Origin: Lutraria lutraria
Taxonomy: Eukaryota; Mollusca; Bivalvia; Venerida; Mactridae
Reading direction: 5' to 3'
Length of the DNA: 64,000 bases
Assembly: GCA_964023205.1 (NCBI GenBank)
Contig: OZ026851.1
Location: 19,599,528 to 19,663,527, forward strand
The notes beneath the pieces were generated by a model that saw only the letters and a list, made by a program, of their open reading frames with translations, ran no database searches and was not told where the DNA came from. Of the stretch, positions 25,830 through 38,900 are shown piece after piece. Every line of letters starts with the position of its first letter. Within the stretch, counting starts at the first letter, position 1. Made by a program: the position numbers and the translations under genes.

Positions 25830-26490
25830 TTTTTACCTAAGATTTGACCTGGTCACCTAGTTTTTGACCCCAGCTGACCCATGTTAATCCTTGACCCACA
25901 TATCATTGAGGCAAACATTCTGACAAGGTTTGGTGAAGATTCAATCAAAACTGTGACATCTACAGTGTTAAAATCTTTTCCTAAGATTTAACCTAGTTAT
26001 TGACCCCAGATGACCCATATTTGTACTTGACGGTTATATCATTTAAACAAACAATTTGACAAAGTTTGGTGAAGATTCAATAATAACTGTGAAATCTACA
26101 GTGTTAACATGGTTTTTCATAAGATTTGACCTAGCGCCTAGTTTTTGACCCCAGATAACCCATGTTCGAACTCGACCAAGATATTATAAAGACAAACATT
26201 CTGACAAGGTTTCATGATGATCCAATCAGAACAGTGATTTCTAGAGTGTTCACAAGGTTTTCCCTTATTTGGCCCTGGTTACCTGGTTTTTGACCGCAGA
26301 TGACCCATTATCTAACTCATCTGAGATTTTGTCTATATTAACATTCTGACCCAGTTTTGCGAAAATGGAGCTAAAAATGTGGCCCCTAGTGTGTTCACAA
26401 GGTAAAAGTTTGACGCCGCATGACGCCGGATGAAGACTGATCACAAAAGCTCACCCTGAGCACAAGACTTTAATGCTCATGTGAGCTAAA
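25830..26490. repeat. Tandem-core dispersed element (TGACCCATGTT family), partial
   Basis: About four units of roughly 145 bp carrying TTTTTGACCCCAGATGACCC and ACATTCTGACAAGGTTT. The tail contains GACGCCGCATGACGCCGG and the hairpin AGCTCACCCTGAGCA...TGCTCATGTGAGCT. The head is missing. A fuller copy lies at 40003-41151. Confidence 0.75.
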
Positions 26491-26752
26491 AATAAATGCA
26501 AAGCAAGGGCACCAGAAGCAATTTTGACATTGGGGCGGTGGATGGGTGGATTTGGGAGTTGGCGCCCCTGCCTCAAATGAAATTTGGCCGAAATTTTTTG
26601 TTAAAGTATTGAGGCAGCATTGATCGCAAAATTATGCAGCTAGCAATGTAGCTGGATTATGACCTTTGACCAACTGACCTAAAAATGCACAGGTCCATTC
26701 TAGGTTGTTAGAGGCCCTGCCAGTCTTTTACATAAAGAATGCATTGTACCAT

Positions 26753-26820
26753 GGGGTGCACTCTAGTGGTTAGTAATTTGTAACTCAGGGATCCAGGTTC
26801 AATTCCCAGTCACTGCAGGT
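26753..26820 (+). repeat. tRNA-like SINE head, degenerate
   Basis: CTCTAGTGGTTAG (A-box-like) and GGTTCAATTCC (B box) at tRNA spacing in GGGGTGCACTC...GTCACTGC. No closed acceptor stem. Confidence 0.4.
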
Positions 26821-26924
26821 CATACCCTTCCATGAAAATTTGACAACAGAGTTGATTTCCCTACACATGTGGAGAAGTTGCCGGTTCCTTGCGGAAGGGT
26901 AAATATGTGCTGGTTAGAATACCG

Positions 26925-27110
26925 ATTTTGTAATTCAAGGGCCCATAACTCTAAAAGTTATTGTTCGATTTTGCCCATAATCGAACTTAGCCGTGACATT
27001 GTGGCCAGATACATTGTGAGCAAGTTTAATCACGATTCGTTAAGAGCTGCGGTTGCTAGTGTATAAACAAACTAATTGTGGCCGGACGCCGGACATTCAA
27101 CGATCCTAAA
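26925..27110. repeat. Tail fragment of the GGGCCCATAACT element
   Basis: One core unit plus the CCGGACGCCGGACATTCAAC tail, as at 19990-20625. Confidence 0.7.
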
Positions 27111-27899
27111 GTAAAAATTGTTGAACTAAATAAATGCAATGTATTGTCATAAAATACTTGTACATCGTATAGAGCTCTAAGTGCAATTGAAGAAGTTGTT
27201 TTCCTCTGTTATGAAGTCTGGAATGATGATTCATTTTGAACTGGAACTTTTCCTAACATGAATAGTATCAAAAGCAGTACAGGTAACAGTTTCCGGTTTC
27301 TTACTGGTACAATTAAAATGCTTCTCAGTAGTCGGTACTGTCTCTTTATTGTAACCAGTGTCCAACACTAGTCTACTAGAAGATACACTGATAACATGTA
27401 ATACTAATGTCCCACTTGATTTTCAAAGAAAACAAGTCAGGTCATTACGCATTTACTTTGTGTCGTCAGAATAACTTTTATGGAAAGTGGATATACTCAT
27501 TTTGACTGCAATGTTTGAAGTAAACTAAATCATAAACTTCAGTATAATTCTACTCTATACTATACTTCCAAAATTTTAACACCTTAACAAAATGTGTTTT
27601 TGAACACAATGCCCCCTCTGGGTGACCTTGACCTGAAATACACAGGCAGGTAGAGGTTGTCATGAGGTTTGATGATTGTATGGGAAGCGTTTTGATTTTA
27701 TAGGCAAGGTTAAAGTTTGGTACAAACAAACAGACAGACCAAAAACAATATGCACCCGATCGATTGATACTAAAATTTGTTTTCATGTCACTTGACCACA
27801 CAACGCTAGACTTATTAGGTTCAAGGAAATGATACATTCATTTTACAGGAAGGCAATCCCATCTGACTATCATTGAGAACAACTATCAATAAAACATTC
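27111..27899. other. Non-coding, with short dispersed-repeat text
   Basis: About 27600-27730 resembles the repeat near 8340 (GGTGACCTTGACCT...GTTGTCATGAG). No exons. Confidence 0.3.
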
Positions 27900-28410
27900 A
27901 GGTATGTTGACACAGGAGAGAAATAAGAGCTATCACTGAAGGTGATGAATACCCCCACACACCGCTTTGACACAGAATGGTAAAAATTTGAGGAATAAAG
28001 GTTTTTCAGAAATGTTATTGGCTATTACATAAGATAAGTTGAAGATGCAATATCGATTTCTTCTAAAGGGCAGTTTTACCCTTGGTCTTATGCATGACAC
28101 ACAGTCATATGTAGGTGAACATTTCTGCCAAGTATTTCCAAAATCTATCCATGACATATGATGAAATTACTGAGCCGACACAAACAAATACTCAATTTTT
28201 TACCTTCGAATGTGACACTGAACTTGGAGCTACAGCCATGGGAGTTACACGCAACACATTGTCTAGTGGAGGTTAACATTTGTGACAAGTTATTTCAAAA
28301 TCCTCCAATGAATGACAAAGTTACAGAGCGACATGATTTGGGACAGACAAGACAGACTGACAGACAAAAGTGACTCCTATAAAGCCCTCACTATTTTAGT
28401 GGGGATATAA
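27900..28410. repeat. Dispersed repeat, boundaries uncertain
   Basis: Text such as AATCTATCCATGACATATGA and GCCCTCACTATTTTAGTGGG resembles the element around 6160-6500 in phrasing (CATGACAAAGTTATGAGC). No coding. Confidence 0.35.
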
Positions 28411-29725
28411 TAAAACATTTAGTTAACAATGTAAAATTATGTCAGATAAATAATTAGAATAAATTAATGATGCCGAGTTTGACTGGATGATTTACAATAT
28501 AAGGTAATAGGTAAAGGTTTTCAAAGATTTATTTGTATACTTTTGTCCAATAAACCAAGAATGGATGATAATGTACCACCACATAAAACATTCCGACATT
28601 AACATGTAAACCACTTAAACAGAACCGTTTCCTTATAAACATGTCACATACATTTTGAACAATGATCACAAAGCTGTACGGTACAGGTATACTGAATGGA
28701 ACAAATTGCGTGAATTCTCTTAAAGATCGTTGAATGTTCAGCAGATTTATTAATGAAAAAATAACATTTACCACAATAACAAGTTTATATATTCTTTCTT
28801 TCAAAAGCCTCGTATATAAATCATATGTTGAACAATTTCATGACTAAAATCATATTCATCTTTTATGCTACAAATGGGCATGATATATCTATGTCATTAT
28901 GTAATAAATTCACCGATACTCTCAGTCTTGCATCAAACTAGTCACTGACTTTAAAGTTACAAAGCAACGATAGTTTTGTATGAACATCACTGATATAATT
29001 GGACATTGTTTAACTAGAACAATAGACAGGTTTATTTCACCAATAGCAATTTACCTAATGAACTGTTGCACATGAAAATGTTATTTTGACATATACCACA
29101 CACATGCTTCAAATATACTATACACAATAATTCATATCAATATTATTTTGAAAGTGTAAAATCAACTTTAGTAAAATAACCAGATAAATGCAAGAGACCA
29201 AAACTTTCCCTAGTTTACAAGATTTGCCGTCAATTCATTTTGCCTTACTTTCATTCTGGACCACAAAATGGATATCAAGCAGACGTAAGTAACAAATTGT
29301 AAGTAGAAGAAAAATTAAATAATATATGAAGTCACATCTGTTCATAGAAATAATGTTAGCGCTTGGTGGAACAGTAGAATCTTGTTAACCAAGAAAAAGT
29401 CCATTTAAAACAATGTAAGTCTTTTAATTTGGTCAAGGTCAAATCATGGCTGGATTGGGAATGGTCCGAGGCAGCTACAGTATAAGTACCAAAATCAATT
29501 GTTTTTACAGACAAAATGGTAAACCTATCTAACCATGTTCAGAAGAACAGACTGGTGTGTAATTACTTTAAGTCCCTGCATTAGTAGATGTCTGAAGCAT
29601 AACAATTCAGTTTTCATATTTAATAAGAAGCAATTGATAAAAAGCAAAGGGTTTAATTCACAAAAAAAACATTTTCAAACTTGGGCAAAGGTCAAGATGA
29701 AGCACTTATGATGTATGTAGGTTCA
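28411..29725. other. Non-coding, downstream of ZC3H15
   Basis: No recognisable exon or element. AT-rich. Confidence 0.35.
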
Positions 29726-29751
29726 TTTATTTCCCAATTGTAAAGTTTATT
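29726..29751 (-). terminator. Candidate poly(A) signals of ZC3H15
   Basis: Two AATAAA hexamers on the minus strand, at 29751-29746 and 29731-29726, lie about 31 and 51 nt after the stop codon. That predicts a very short 3' UTR; use of either is an inference. Confidence 0.5.
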
Positions 29752-29781
29752 GGTGTAGCGTGTAACACCGCCTTGCTGATG

Positions 29782-29987
29782 TCAATCGTCTAAATCGAGA
29801 GTTTCTAAATCTTCTTCTACAGCATCAAGGTCCTCTCCGTCAAATAAATCTTCATCAATTTCAATGTTAATATCACCATCTTTAGTTGCAGCCATCGCCA
29901 TAGCGATAGCTTTATCAGTTGAATCTCCACCTCCTTCCGCTGCAGTAGGTGGTAACGCTCCAGCCATATCAAGTTTATTGGCTTCAT
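29782..29987 (-). CDS. ZC3H15: ZC3H15 exon 11, terminal (residues 361-428)
   Basis: Acceptor ATTTTCAG. It encodes an Ala/Met segment and then [18 protein letters not shown] and TLDLDD with TGA, matching the family ending [20 protein letters not shown]. Confidence 0.95.
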
Positions 29988-32900
29988 CTGAAAATATATT
30001 GTACAATGTTATTTACATGTATGTCATGATAAGTACATGTGCACCCAACTATTATCTTCTCTCTACATTAAGGATACAGGACATACGCAGGAAGAGTTGA
30101 ATCAAACGCTTTTTTTTTACATAACTGGTCAGACAGAAAGCATATAAATTATCAGCATGAAGTTGCGTATTCAAATGATTTCTGATATCTAGAAACATAT
30201 CAGATGATCTCTTATTCTAGAGTGGCCCTTCAGACAACAAAAATCTCGGTAGACCCCTAAAACAAGCCACAAGCTTTTATTACTAGTACTTAGATTTTCA
30301 CAGTTTTATGGCCAAAGGATTTCTTTTTAACAATGAATTTCATTTTGAACTTTCGCATTTTTTTGTACTATCGCATGAAATCTATATTGAAGACAGGAAG
30401 GAAATTTGCCAGACTGGTGAATGATTTCGAACTATCGTATTTTTCGCGATTCAACTATACATGTATTTCAGTATGTTGTGCATGAAATAACAATGCATTC
30501 ACATGAGTCGTTTTCCTTAAGACACAGCAATAATTGTTTTACTAAGTTTAATTTAAAATTCAATACACAGTACGTACGGACAGTTAGAAAATATATATAT
30601 ATGTGCAAATACATAACATACCGTGTTTATAATTGTGGTGGACAAAACACTCATTTTTAGAAATGAAACTCATATTTTTATGCACACATAAGTGACAACA
30701 AGACATAGGACACACAGATACCCCACACTCCGCTGTTTTGTTACAAAATCTGTACAAATACGGCTGAGTACAAAAATTGTCTTTTAACAACTGCAGATTT
30801 ACAATAAATTTGCTTCAAAATACTAAGGTGCATAAGTTCAAAGCTTTCAACTATTCTTAACTAATTAACATTCAGGACTGTCCATACATACCATTGGCAA
30901 TATTTCCATTCATGGTTGGAACAGTACCGCCTGAAGCCCCTCCTACAACTTTTTCTTCAGCACGAGTTCCCGTGCCATCAATTTCTGTCGGCACGAACAT
31001 GTCTAGATTAATTTCTTTCACAGCCGTACTTTCCTCATCATCTTCATCACCTTCTCTCATCATGGTATCATCAGCTGCCTCATCGTCATCACCTTCCACC
31101 AAGTCAGGGTTAAATTCAAACATTTCACGACCACTGATCTGTAAAACAAATTGTTGTAGATAAATGATAACATACAAAACAGATTTCTTTTTTTAAAAAA
31201 TGAGAAAACATTATTTGAATTTAACATTAAATCAAAGATTCACATTATAAGTTAAGTATTTCAATAATAAATAATTAAACATTATGATTCAAACAAGCAG
31301 ATTTCATTTTATGAATATTGATAATTTAATACAAAATAAATTTCACCCAGCAACTATTTCAGTATTACTTCTTCACTGTGATAAATATTTCATATGATCA
31401 CATTTTTATAACTACAATTTTAACATGACTACCTGGATGTGACAACTCCTTACTTCTGTCAGGTATACATTATTTCCTCTAAAGTTATACTTGATGACGG
31501 CATTTTGTATAAAGACTCATTTTAAGTCCAATAAAATTATGTAGTATTAATATCGTACTTCATGAAATTTTGTACAACTACAAACACATACAAACAAACA
31601 AACTTCTAGTAAAACAAGCAACCAGGGATGTCAATAGACCCAAATTAAAAATCCTGAAAATTATATGCGGCCAACCATTTTTGGCAAACAAGAGGCCATC
31701 AACCGTATTGTTTCCATATTTAACTAAGTTTGTATTAAAGAAAATCCTTCAGAGCAGATTAAATTGACCATAACTTTGCCTTTTCTTGAGATATTTCCAT
31801 CAAATAACTTTTATTTTGCTCAGAAATCATAGCTCTTTCAGGACAGATATATCCGGAATATTATCACCCCTGAACAACTCTTTAATGACTTACTCCTAAG
31901 GCCTTTCCTTGTTTAAAATCGCTCTTCTTCTTGTCTTGGACAGATTTCATTGTCTTCATCTTCTCTTTTCGCTACAAAATGAAAACAAAAAATACTAGAG
32001 CTTTGTCATAGAAGTGACTAATAACCCAGCCGCTGAGTTGACACTAATTACGTGTGATTACCATATAGTGTATTATCGCATTCTTAAGAAAATTACTAAG
32101 AATGCGATAGTACACTATATGGCTAAGTTCAAGGACACATAACTCTGGGATGTGTGGATCACTGGGCATGGAAATTGTGTCTTGCCTATCTACACTTCAT
32201 GGTGATGATCTATTTCACATTTCATTGCAACTGCTTAAGAAATTTGGAAGCAGTTTGCTACACAAACTTCTGAAATAGTATGCAGACAAATCGACCAACC
32301 ACCCGGCCGACAGAGTGCGGGGGTATAAATACAAGCTTAACTGACATTTACAAGAAACAGAGGAACAAGTTAAGTGTTGTCAGAATCCAGTTAACGCTTA
32401 CTGTGGCATAAACCACGGTTTCACAAACTTTTTTTAGAATATTTCAGTTCATGGATTTTTTGGTGGAATCAGGCACTGAAAATTTTTCTTTTTTACTAAA
32501 ATGTGTTTTTACAACATGAATTATTTGAAGACTAACTATCATGTCGTGATTCTTTAAAAAGGAGATGAAGTTTACATCAACAAGAGGTGCATACCTAAAC
32601 ATGAATACATTATGAAGAAAGGATCCTCAGTTTAGTCTATGTAAGATGTCACATGTATATCATTAGAGATGACATACTTATAGGGGTGCAACGATATGGC
32701 ATAACCTGTACTGTGATATTAATAGTTACAGGGTTAGTAACTGACCCGATACGGGATATACAGGTCTGTGGAAAACCATATGGGGCAAGACCGAAAGCCA
32801 AGTCCCGATATGGTTTTCCACAGACCCGTACTTCCCATATCGGGTCAGTTACTATCCCTGTAACGATTATATCACGCAGACTACCTTCCTCCTCATCATT

Positions 32901-35900
32901 TACAATAAAAGCCTCCATTACAGACCCAATATTTAAATATAAATGACTCCATTACAGACCTAATATATTCTGGTAACCTAATATAGGATATATTGGGTCA
33001 CCACGTGACGTCAAATCATCCAATGACAGAAGCGTATTTTGTAGTAGGTGTGATATACTACTATACTATTACGTATTGCAATACAGTAAATGAACACCAC
33101 AATAAAAATAAAGCTACTGTCAACTCAAGTGTTAACCCATTACTACAAAAATATACTTAGAGATATAACTTTATAAGGTAGTTCATTCATATATGATGTA
33201 ACCAGTAGATGGCTTATCAGTATCAATAGATTAACTATCAGTTTTACACTATGTACCAATATAGGTTTATTGGAAAACTGCAAATGGTAAATAATTTGTT
33301 ATTTAGAGGGATGAATCAGTCTTTGATGGCTCAAAATTGTCTCTGCATTCATTTAATTCAATGGATTATGTGCTCAATTATCAAAGAAAATGTTGTGGTA
33401 AATGGATGTAGTATTACAGTACATATCGGCCAGATGCTATATCACGATAACTGGTATATTATTGCACAACTAAATACTGGTGTTAAGCATTAATTTACAA
33501 GAGTAATCACATGTGATCTTGAGAATATCAAAAGAAAATAAACTCAAATATTTCAATGTTTGAAAATCCTTAGGTTTATAAACCAAACAAGAGTGCCAGG
33601 TCACAAAATATCAAAATTCATTTTTCAAAGTGTCAAGGGGCATAATTCAGAAGCGCCAGGGTCGATGGCATATGGGCTGGTTATCAAACTTGACCGAAAT
33701 CTAATGGCCATAAACATTTCCATCAAGTTTGGTGAGGATCCGAATGAAGCAGAATTAAATAGTGGACACCGTTGTGGACACCACCCGCCCGCCATGGGTG
33801 TTCCCATAATACGACCCATTTTTCAAATGTTGTAACACATCTTAAGTGACCAGAACAGCCTTGACTGACTGATGAGCCAGATTCAACTGTTCACAGACAG
33901 AATGAGAGTCCATACTACAATACAAAGAATATATATTGAACAACAAACCTTTCTTTCCTTCCATTTAAGGAATGTTTCCAAGGTAACTCTAGTTGTATTG
34001 GCACCTAATGCAGCTCTCTGGAGAATAAAATGAAAAGAAGATAAAAATATTAAGCAGTAAACATTTAATTTAGGTTGTCATAATTTCAAATTCAAGATTG
34101 TTGAAATAAATTTAATAACAATAAGTGTTTGTGAAACACGGATGCTGAAGGTCATTGTGACCTTGACCTTTGACATACTGACCTCAAAATGACAGGGGTC
34201 ATCTACATGTAATGACCAACCGCCCAACCAAATCTGAAGAGCCCAGGCCATATTGTTCTCTACTTATTGGTCCGACAAGGTTTTTTAGCTGAAGGTTACT
34301 GTGATCTTGACCTTTGACGTACTGACCTCAAAATGACAGGGGTCATCTACATGTGATGACCAACCTCCCAACCAAATCTGAAGAGCTTATGCCAAATTGT
34401 TCTCTTGATTGGACAAGGTTTGGTTACGGATGGACGGACCAACTGACCGACATGCGCAAAGCAATATACCCCCTTTTCTTCGAAAATATATCTTTCGTCA
34501 AATCGGGAAAAAAGAGCCTTTTTGCAATTGGGAAGTCACCAAATTTTGGCCTCAATTATAGAAGGAAAAAATGTCCTGACAGCAAATTGTACCAACCAAA
34601 TCATCTTAAAGTTTAACATGGACTTTTTAATACAGCCAATAGGAAAGGATGTTACACATATAATTCAGGCGTCTTTTATCTAGCAGTCAGGCAGTAATAT
34701 AGTAAATACATGGTTTAACCACAATCTGTTGTCTGATCTTATTTTCAGCAGAAATTTGTTCCACAAAAAGCTCAGCATTTAATGTTATTATCTCTGAAAT
34801 ATTTGCCATCATTTCAATATTAGGCTTAAATCCAAATTAAGTTTGTTTGCCCTTTACCGACCGACCCGAAAAAATCATGCCAACTCAAAAAAAATTTATT
34901 GCAAAATCTGGGAGAACTTTATTCTTATACTTGGGAAAATAAACATGAACTCAGTGCTTTCGATAGACATTTTAAAGTAGGTATCATTCTGAAAATTGAA
35001 GTAATGAAGTGAAACAATAATGTGGGTTAAGGCACTGAGTATGGTTGATTAAAGCACACAATAAATGGTTGTATGGTAGCAGAATACATAAAATGAATAT
35101 AGAATGCATCAAGATACAATGTAGTGTAAATGTAATTTCATGGTGAAGGTCAAATTCAGAAATAAAATAAAATATTTCTCCTACCTACCGACCCTCTTCT
35201 AAAATTCCAGGTCGGTAAAGGGCAAACAAACATATTTTTTTTATTTAGGCCTTATAATATATAATTGTATACTGTAAAAGAAATATTAAAATTGACATGT
35301 TTCTCCTATATATACCTCTTTCTCTACGAGTTCTTCTATAGATATCTTGGCTTCCTTGTCTTCTTTCTTCTGATCTTTCTTTAAAACAAATCCTAAAAAA
35401 TATAATTCAAATACATGTTTTACATCAAAACTTCTTAAATTTGCACAAAATTAGCCAATATTAAGGTGTTTTGTCAAACACAGATGCCCCTCTCCCCTAA
35501 AATTCCAACTGGATAGTAATATCCCATTATTATTTGGCTAAGTTTTCTGTTTAAGGTCACTGAGACTTGACATTTTACAAGATTAAGCAATTCTCTGAAA
35601 ACTTTTTAAATACCGAAACAAATGTTGACAGTTCAAATTAACTCATAAAGTTATCTGTTTCTACATTTCCTTACTGGCAATTTATAAACCACCGTAGGAT
35701 GCAAGCCATTACAGACATTTGCTACGGTTCGCTACATTTTTCATGTAGTCTTACAGGCAGAATGAAAACTAATCAAGAAATTTATTAAAACTTTGCATGA
35801 TTGTAGCATATGATAACAGAAACATTTGAAGTGAAAAAAATGGGGGGGGGCTGATCTCGTTTTCGAGTTATCTGCCCTTGAACATTTGAATATTTTAGAT

Positions 35901-38900
35901 CTCATAAGATTTCAGTTTGCCTTTATGTCTATGTGAAAAATGTAGTGAACTGTAGCAAACATCTTTACATACAGTTTTCATCTCACAATATATATCATGT
36001 ATTGTATCGTAAACCCTGTGCCGCAATATGTATCATATCGTTAGGAGGTATCGTTACATCCTTATCTTAGACTGATTTCTAATCAAGAAACTTTAAACTT
36101 AACTCAACTGAAGAAATTTATCAAAACTTTATGGTTTGAGAACATAACAAGGCACAAGACAAGATGATGAGGTAATTTCTATCATGGACATATAATTATA
36201 TACCTGCTGGTAAGGCGTGACGATACATACAAGCATCTCCTCCATTAGGGCAACTCCAAAACCATCCATATTTACCATTTTCAACAGCTTCCAGGAAAAA
36301 TTTACATATCTGAAATGTTAAACATTCTATATAGTACAACCATGGTATAAAATGTACTATGTGATGGAGTACCATGAACTATCTGATGAAGTACATGTGT
36401 ATCATGAACAAAGTGATGAAGTACATGTGTATCATGAACAAAGTGATGAAGTACATGTGTACCATGAACTATCTGATGAAGTACATGTGTACCATGAACT
36501 ATGTGATGCAGTACATGTGTACCATGAACTATCTGATGAAGTACATGTGTATCATGAACAAAGTGATGAAGTACATGTGTACCATGAACTATCTGATGAA
36601 GTACATGTGTACCATGAACTATCTGATGAAGTACATGTGTACCATGAACAATGTGATGAAGTACATGTGTACCATGAACAATGTGATGAAGTGCCATGAA
36701 CTATGTGATGAAGTACATGTGTACCATGAACTATCTGATGAAGTGCCATGAACTATGTGATGAAGTACATGTGTGCCATGAACAAAGTGATGAAGAACAT
36801 GTGTGCCATGAACTTTGTGATGGAGTATCATGAACAATGTGATGAAGTACATGTGTACCATGAACTATGTGATGAAGTACATGTGTACCATGAACAATGT
36901 TATGAAATACATGTGTACAATGAACTATGTGATGAAGTACATGAGTACCATGAACTATCTGATGAAGTACATGTGTATCATGAACTATCTGATGAAGTAC
37001 ATGTGTACCATGAACTATCTGATGAAGTACATGTGTACCATGAACTATCTGATGAAGTACATGTGTACCATGAACTATCTGATGAAGTACATGTGTACCA
37101 TGAACTATGTGATGAAGTACATGTGTACCATGAACTATCTGATGAAGTACATGTGTATCATGAACAAAGTGATGAAGTACATGTGTATCATGAACTATCT
37201 GATGAAGTACATGTGTACCATGAACTATGTGATGAAGTGCCATGAACTATGTGATGAAGTACATGTGTACCATGAACAATGTGATGAAGTACATGTGTAC
37301 CATGAACAATGTGATGAAGTGCCATGAACAATGTGATGAAGTACATGTGTACCATGAACTATGTGATGAAGTACATGTGTACCATGAACTATCTGATGAA
37401 GTGCCATGAACTATGTGATGAAGTACATGTGTGCCATGAACAAAGTGATGAAGTACATGTGTACCATGAACTATATGGTGAAGTACATGTGTACCATGAA
37501 CTATGTGATGAAGTACATGTGTACCATGAACTATGTGATGAGATGCATGTGTACCATCAACTATCTGATGAAGTGACATGAACTATCTGATGAAGTACAT
37601 GTGTATCATGAACTATGTGATGAAGTGCCATGAACTATGCAATGAAGTACATGGCTACCATGAACTATGTGGTGAAGTGCCATGAACTATCTGATGAAGT
37701 ACATGTGTACCATGAACTATGTGATGAAGTACATGGGTACCAAGAACTATGTGATGAAGTGCCATGAACTATGTGATGAAGTACATGTGTACCATGAACT
37801 ATGTGATGAAGTACATGTGTACCATAAACTATGTGGTGAAGTACATGTGTTCCAAAAACCATGTGATATGAGAAAGATTGGAGTCTAGTACTGGATGATG
37901 ATTAGGTGAATTGTCCAACCTCATATAACTGACTGTTAAAAAGGGTGTAAAACTCGAACAAACAAATAAACAAGAGGACCAAGATGGCCCTTTATCGCTC
38001 ACCTGAGAACAAAGGCACTATAATATATGACCAGATAATATAGTTTCCATCTTGTATAACCCATTTTACGTAGATTTTGATATCAAAACGAACAATGAAG
38101 GTATAATACTGTTAAACAAGCTAAAACATAGCAATTTTTCTAATCCAAGGACCCATTACTTTTGAATATGTGGTCCGATTCCACCCATGTCCAAGACCGT
38201 AAGGGCATACACACTTATTCTAAATATGATTAGGATCAGTGAATAAATGAAGGCACTAGAGTGTAAACAAGCTAAATATAGCAAATTTTCTAAGTTAAGG
38301 GCCCATAACTTTTGAAGTTCTGGTCCGATTCAGCCCATCATCGAACTTGCCCAAGATCTTTTCGTTATACACATTTACTGAAAATATTATTAGGATTGGT
38401 GAATAAATGAATGCGCTAGAGTGTAAACAAACTCAAATATAGCAAATTTTCAAATTCAAGGGCCCATAACTCTTGAAGTTCAGGTCCGATTCTACCCATA
38501 ATCGAACTTGTCCAAAATCTTTTGGTTATACACATTTACTGAAAATATGATTAGGATTGGTGAATAAATGAAGGCGCTAGAGTGTAAACAAGCCAAATAT
38601 AGCAAATTTTCTAAGTTAAGGGCTCATAACTCTAGAAGTTCTGGTCTGATTCCGCCCATAATTGAACTTAGCCGAGACATTGTGGCCATATACACTGTGA
38701 GCTGCGGATGCTAGAGTGTAAACAAATGAATTGAGGACAGACGCCGGACATTCATCGATCCTTAAAGAGATTTCATCAGGTGATCTAATAACAAGAGGGC
38801 CATGATGGCCCTATAAATGCTCACCAGGAAAAAAGGTCATTTGGAGACGAACATTGTTAAAATATTTCTACACGAGTCCAAGTAAAATCAAGTGACCCTA

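Noticed and set aside
36360..37865. Hammerhead ribozyme in the minisatellite (CTGATGA followed by a GTAC...GTAC stem)
   Set aside because: The required GAAA after stem II is absent (ATGAAC instead), so the core is incomplete in every unit.
36302..37888. Many overlapping frames of 60-170 codons
   Set aside because: By-products of the intronic 30-bp minisatellite on both strands.
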